From contig CALIJC010000032.1 of NCBI GenBank assembly GCA_938017575.1, positions 1 through 41,312 of the forward strand: a stretch of 41,312 bases of DNA, in the 5' to 3' direction. Shown piece by piece: positions 39,326 to 41,312 of the stretch. Position numbers and translations under genes: made by a program. The first letter of the stretch is position 1. Each line of letters starts with the position of its first letter. The notes beneath the pieces were generated by a model. That model worked only from the letters and a program-made list of their open reading frames with translations. It ran no database searches and was not told the DNA's origin. Source of the DNA: an uncultured Patescibacteria group bacterium (GTDB taxonomy: Bacteria; Patescibacteriota; JACMRA01).

Positions 39326-40548
39326 TATTCACATCACTCTCACCTAACACTCAAAAAGATGATATACTATTTTCATTTAAATTACTTTTTTCACCTTTTT
39401 GGAAATCAAATAAATTAGATAGGGAGAGATTTATTAAAAAATTTAACAACAGTATTGGTCTAAAAAACTCCTATGCCATAGATTCAGCCAGAAATGGTTT
39501 ATATATATTTTTACAGACCCTAAACCTCAAAGAATCTGATGAAGTTCTACTCCAAGCATATACTTGCGTAGCCTTGGTAAATCCAATTTTATGGGCGGGA
39601 GCGACTCCAAAATTTGTTGATTGCAGCAAAGATGATTTTAATATTAATATTAGCGATCTAGAGAAAAAAATTACTAAAAAATCCAAGGTTTTGATTGTGC
39701 AACACACCTTTGGAAAATCCGCAGATTTAAATAAATTACAAAAAATTGCCCAAAAACACAATTTAATTCTAATAGAAGACTGTGCACATAGTTTGGGAAC
39801 AAAATACGGAGATAAATTTACCGGCTCGTTTGGTGACTGCAGTATATTTAGCTTTGGCAGAGATAAAGTAATTTCTACAACAACTGGGGGGATTTTAACA
39901 GTTAATAATGATAAATACTTACCTACTGTTAGATCAATGTATAATAAACTACCAGAATCTAGTGGCTATTGGAATTTCCAACAAATTATCCACCCAATTA
40001 TATTGTCAATTGCTAAACCAACTTATAATTTTTTTAAACTCGGTAGGGTTATTATAGCCCTATCAATAAAATTAAATCTTATTTCTAAACCGATTCTGAT
40101 ATCTGAAAGAAATGGAAAAAAACCAAGTAACGAAATAACTAAACTTTCTGGAAGCTTATGTCTAATTGGACTACACCAATTAAATAAATTGAAAAAATAT
40201 AATAATCACAGAATCAAGCTGGCAAAAATCTACTCTAGATCATTAAATAAAACTATTCCAAAACCAAAAATTGATGAAAACCATATTTATACAAGGTACA
40301 CAATCCTGTTAGATAATCCAGACAGTATATACAACAAATTTATCAAAAAAAATATCCAATTAGGCAGATGGTTTAACAATATAATTATACCAAAGGGAAT
40401 TAATTTAGAAAATATTGGCTACAAAAAAAATTCATGCCCGAACGCAGAGTTTTTAGCTAATAAATCAATAAATCTACCCAATGGAATTCAAATAAAAGAA
40501 TCAGATGCTGTAAAAATAGCCAAATATATTCATGAAATTAGTAAATAA
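39322..40548 (+). CDS. DegT/DnrJ/EryC1 family PLP-dependent aminotransferase
   Basis: 408 residues. A PLP enzyme of the sugar-aminotransferase type. Asp153 in LILIEDCAHSLG contacts the PLP ring, and Lys182 in FSFGRDKVISTTTGG forms the Schiff base. The front part has SARNGLYIFLQTL and DEVLLQAYTCVALVNPIL. Such enzymes make amino sugars for surface glycans, though some act on other substrates. No nucleotide-sugar dehydratase is adjacent. Coupled with the upstream transglutaminase-like gene by a 4-base overlap. Confidence 0.9.
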   Translation: MIFTSLSPNTQKDDILFSFKLLFSPFWKSNKLDRERFIKKFNNSIGLKNSYAIDSARNGLYIFLQTLNLKESDEVLLQAYTCVALVNPILWAGATPKFVDCSKDDFNINISDLEKKITKKSKVLIVQHTFGKSADLNKLQKIAQKHNLILIEDCAHSLGTKYGDKFTGSFGDCSIFSFGRDKVISTTTGGILTVNNDKYLPTVRSMYNKLPESSGYWNFQQIIHPIILSIAKPTYNFFKLGRVIIALSIKLNLISKPILISERNGKKPSNEITKLSGSLCLIGLHQLNKLKKYNNHRIKLAKIYSRSLNKTIPKPKIDENHIYTRYTILLDNPDSIYNKFIKKNIQLGRWFNNIIIPKGINLENIGYKKNSCPNAEFLANKSINLPNGIQIKESDAVKIAKYIHEISK

Positions 40549-40550
40549 TT

Positions 40551-40579
40551 TTGCATAAAACTGATATACATGGTATAAT
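40551..40579 (+). promoter_or_regulatory. Leaderless extended -10 promoter
   Basis: TTGCAT, 17 bp, TATAAT preceded by TGG, then 6 bases to ATG 40586. It starts two bases after the stop of the aminotransferase gene. Closely similar to 17326-17354. Confidence 0.8.
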
Positions 40580-40585
40580 TAATCC

Positions 40586-40900
40586 ATGACTGAACAAATA
40601 ATAGAAATTTTAAAAATATCCAGTCTAATTATTTTCAATTTATCATTCTTGATTCTAATCATAATTGGTTTAGTATTTTTACAACTTGGTTTAAAACTAA
40701 ACAAAATGAGAAAATCAATGAATGATGATTACAACGAAGTAGTTAGTAATTTCAAAACAAAAATTAACAATATTGATACTGAATCTGTAGAAATCATTTC
40801 CAGTGTAACAGCCGGGATTATTAATGGAATCTCTAAACCAAAAAAACAGAAAAGTAGCTTTGGTGTAGCAAAAAAAATATTTGGACTATTTACGAAATAG
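40586..40900 (+). CDS. Small single-pass membrane protein
   Basis: 104 residues with one long hydrophobic helix (about 10-35), then a helical, charged cytoplasmic part and a Lys-rich tail (KPKKQKSSFG). It looks like the DUF948/YtxH-associated type of small envelope protein, but no firm family is recognised. It is followed 46 bases later by a YtxH-like gene, a common partner for this kind of protein. Confidence 0.6.
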   Translation: MTEQIIEILKISSLIIFNLSFLILIIIGLVFLQLGLKLNKMRKSMNDDYNEVVSNFKTKINNIDTESVEIISSVTAGIINGISKPKKQKSSFGVAKKIFGLFTK

Positions 40901-40946
40901 ACAAACCAATAAAAATTAATTATATTTAAAAAACAAATTGTATATT

Positions 40947-41312
40947 ATGTTTGAACTATTTGAAAAACCAAAAAAAGATAACGGAGAAAAAATTTTTATC
41001 TTCTCATTAATTTCTGGAATAATCGCAGCAACCCTAACCTTTTTCTTTACACCTTTCACTGGAAAAGAAGCTAGAAAAAAAGCTGCTAAAAAAGGAAACG
41101 AAGCTGTGGATTTTGCCAAAGAAAAAGCAGATGAAGCAAAAAAAGAAATTAAAAAAGAAGTAAAAAAAGTTAAAAAAGCTGCCAAAAAAACAACAAAAAC
41201 TGTCAAAAAAGCAGCAACAAAAGTAAAAAAAGAGTCTGAAGCCAAAGTTAAAAAAGTAACAAAAAAAGCTACTCCTAAAAAAGTAGTTAAGAAAAAAACT
41301 ACAAAAAAAGAT
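40947..41312 (+). CDS. YtxH-like membrane protein with Lys/Ala-rich tail, 3' end beyond window
   Basis: 122 residues are visible from ATG 40947 with no stop before the right edge. The start MFELFEKPKKDNGEKIFIFS leads into one membrane helix with GIIAATLTFFFTPFTGKEAR, the YtxH/gas-vesicle-like hallmark (helix followed by TPxxGKEAR). The tail is a long run of Lys, Ala, Val and Thr (for example EIKKEVKKVKKAAKKTTK), similar in composition to histone-H1-like proteins. It could form a coiled coil or bind nucleic acid or anionic polymer. Confidence 0.75.
   Translation, partial: MFELFEKPKKDNGEKIFIFSLISGIIAATLTFFFTPFTGKEARKKAAKKGNEAVDFAKEKADEAKKEIKKEVKKVKKAAKKTTKTVKKAATKVKKESEAKVKKVTKKATPKKVVKKKTTKKD

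Noticed and set aside
40916..41245. Minus-strand 109-codon hydrophobic frame
   Set aside because: It is the reverse of the Lys/Ala-rich YtxH-like gene, which has a better start and a real domain pattern.
1..41312. Possible use of UGA as a sense codon (glycine), as in some CPR groups
   Set aside because: Several genes end in TGA (for example 649, 39325 and the transferases), RF2 is present, and conserved proteins have no in-frame TGA.

Overview
This AT-rich window (roughly one third G+C by eye) looks like chromosome from a small-genome bacterium of the Candidate Phyla Radiation (Patescibacteria). I infer this from the gene families: a membrane-anchored baseplate-J-like protein, a VirD4/TraG-like ATPase together with a separate DUF8128-like membrane protein, tandem YibE/F proteins, a sunset-like domain, short or divergent housekeeping proteins, tight gene packing and many secreted proteins of unknown type. 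RF2 is present and TGA is used as a stop, which argues against lineages that read UGA as glycine. The exact phylum cannot be fixed from this sequence.

Layout. 1-3.5 kb: a partial hypothetical gene, a small membrane protein and two YibE/F membrane proteins. 3.66-5.58 kb: dnaK. 5.6-8.1 kb: three small secreted proteins, two of them extremely glutamine-rich, beside signal peptidase I. 8.4-11.2 kb: envelope hydrolases (a transglycosylase-like protein and an M23 peptidase) and a membrane-anchored thermonuclease. 11.2-14.5 kb: tRNA-Glu, a helicase-less RecG wedge protein, ruvX, a fused S6-S18 ribosomal protein and a divergent phosphoglycerate kinase. 14.6-21.3 kb: a GT-C glycosyltransferase, RNase Y, a 1084-residue surface protein and IF-3. 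21.4-25.4 kb: the DUF8128-like protein, RF2 and the baseplate-J-like protein. 25.6-30.1 kb: a polysaccharide cluster (GH8 glucanase, BcsA-like GT2 synthase, GT-C transferase). 30.2-34.4 kb: sunset protein, L28, an acetyltransferase, VirD4-like ATPase, fructose-6-phosphate aldolase and a small unknown. 34.4-41.3 kb: an isolated ValRS C-terminal domain, a cysteine-rich zinc-type protein with a damaged or unusual start, a PIF1-like helicase, two paralogous secreted cysteine proteins, a transglutaminase-like plus DegT aminotransferase pair, and two small membrane proteins, the last cut by the window edge.

Themes. Much of the window serves the cell surface: signal peptidase, wall hydrolases, polysaccharide synthesis, Q-rich repeat proteins, a giant anchored protein and a possible DNA or protein translocation machine. 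Promoters are recognisable as TTGACA-17-TATAAT variants. In at least eight genes the ATG lies only 6-8 bases after the -10 box, which predicts leaderless mRNAs. The strongest novelty candidates are the secreted protein with an exact 99-bp (33-residue) repeat at 6051-6560 with its Q-rich neighbour, the S6-S18 fusion, the two stand-alone gene halves (RecG N-terminus and ValRS C-terminus), and the pair of secreted cysteine proteins near 37-38 kb.
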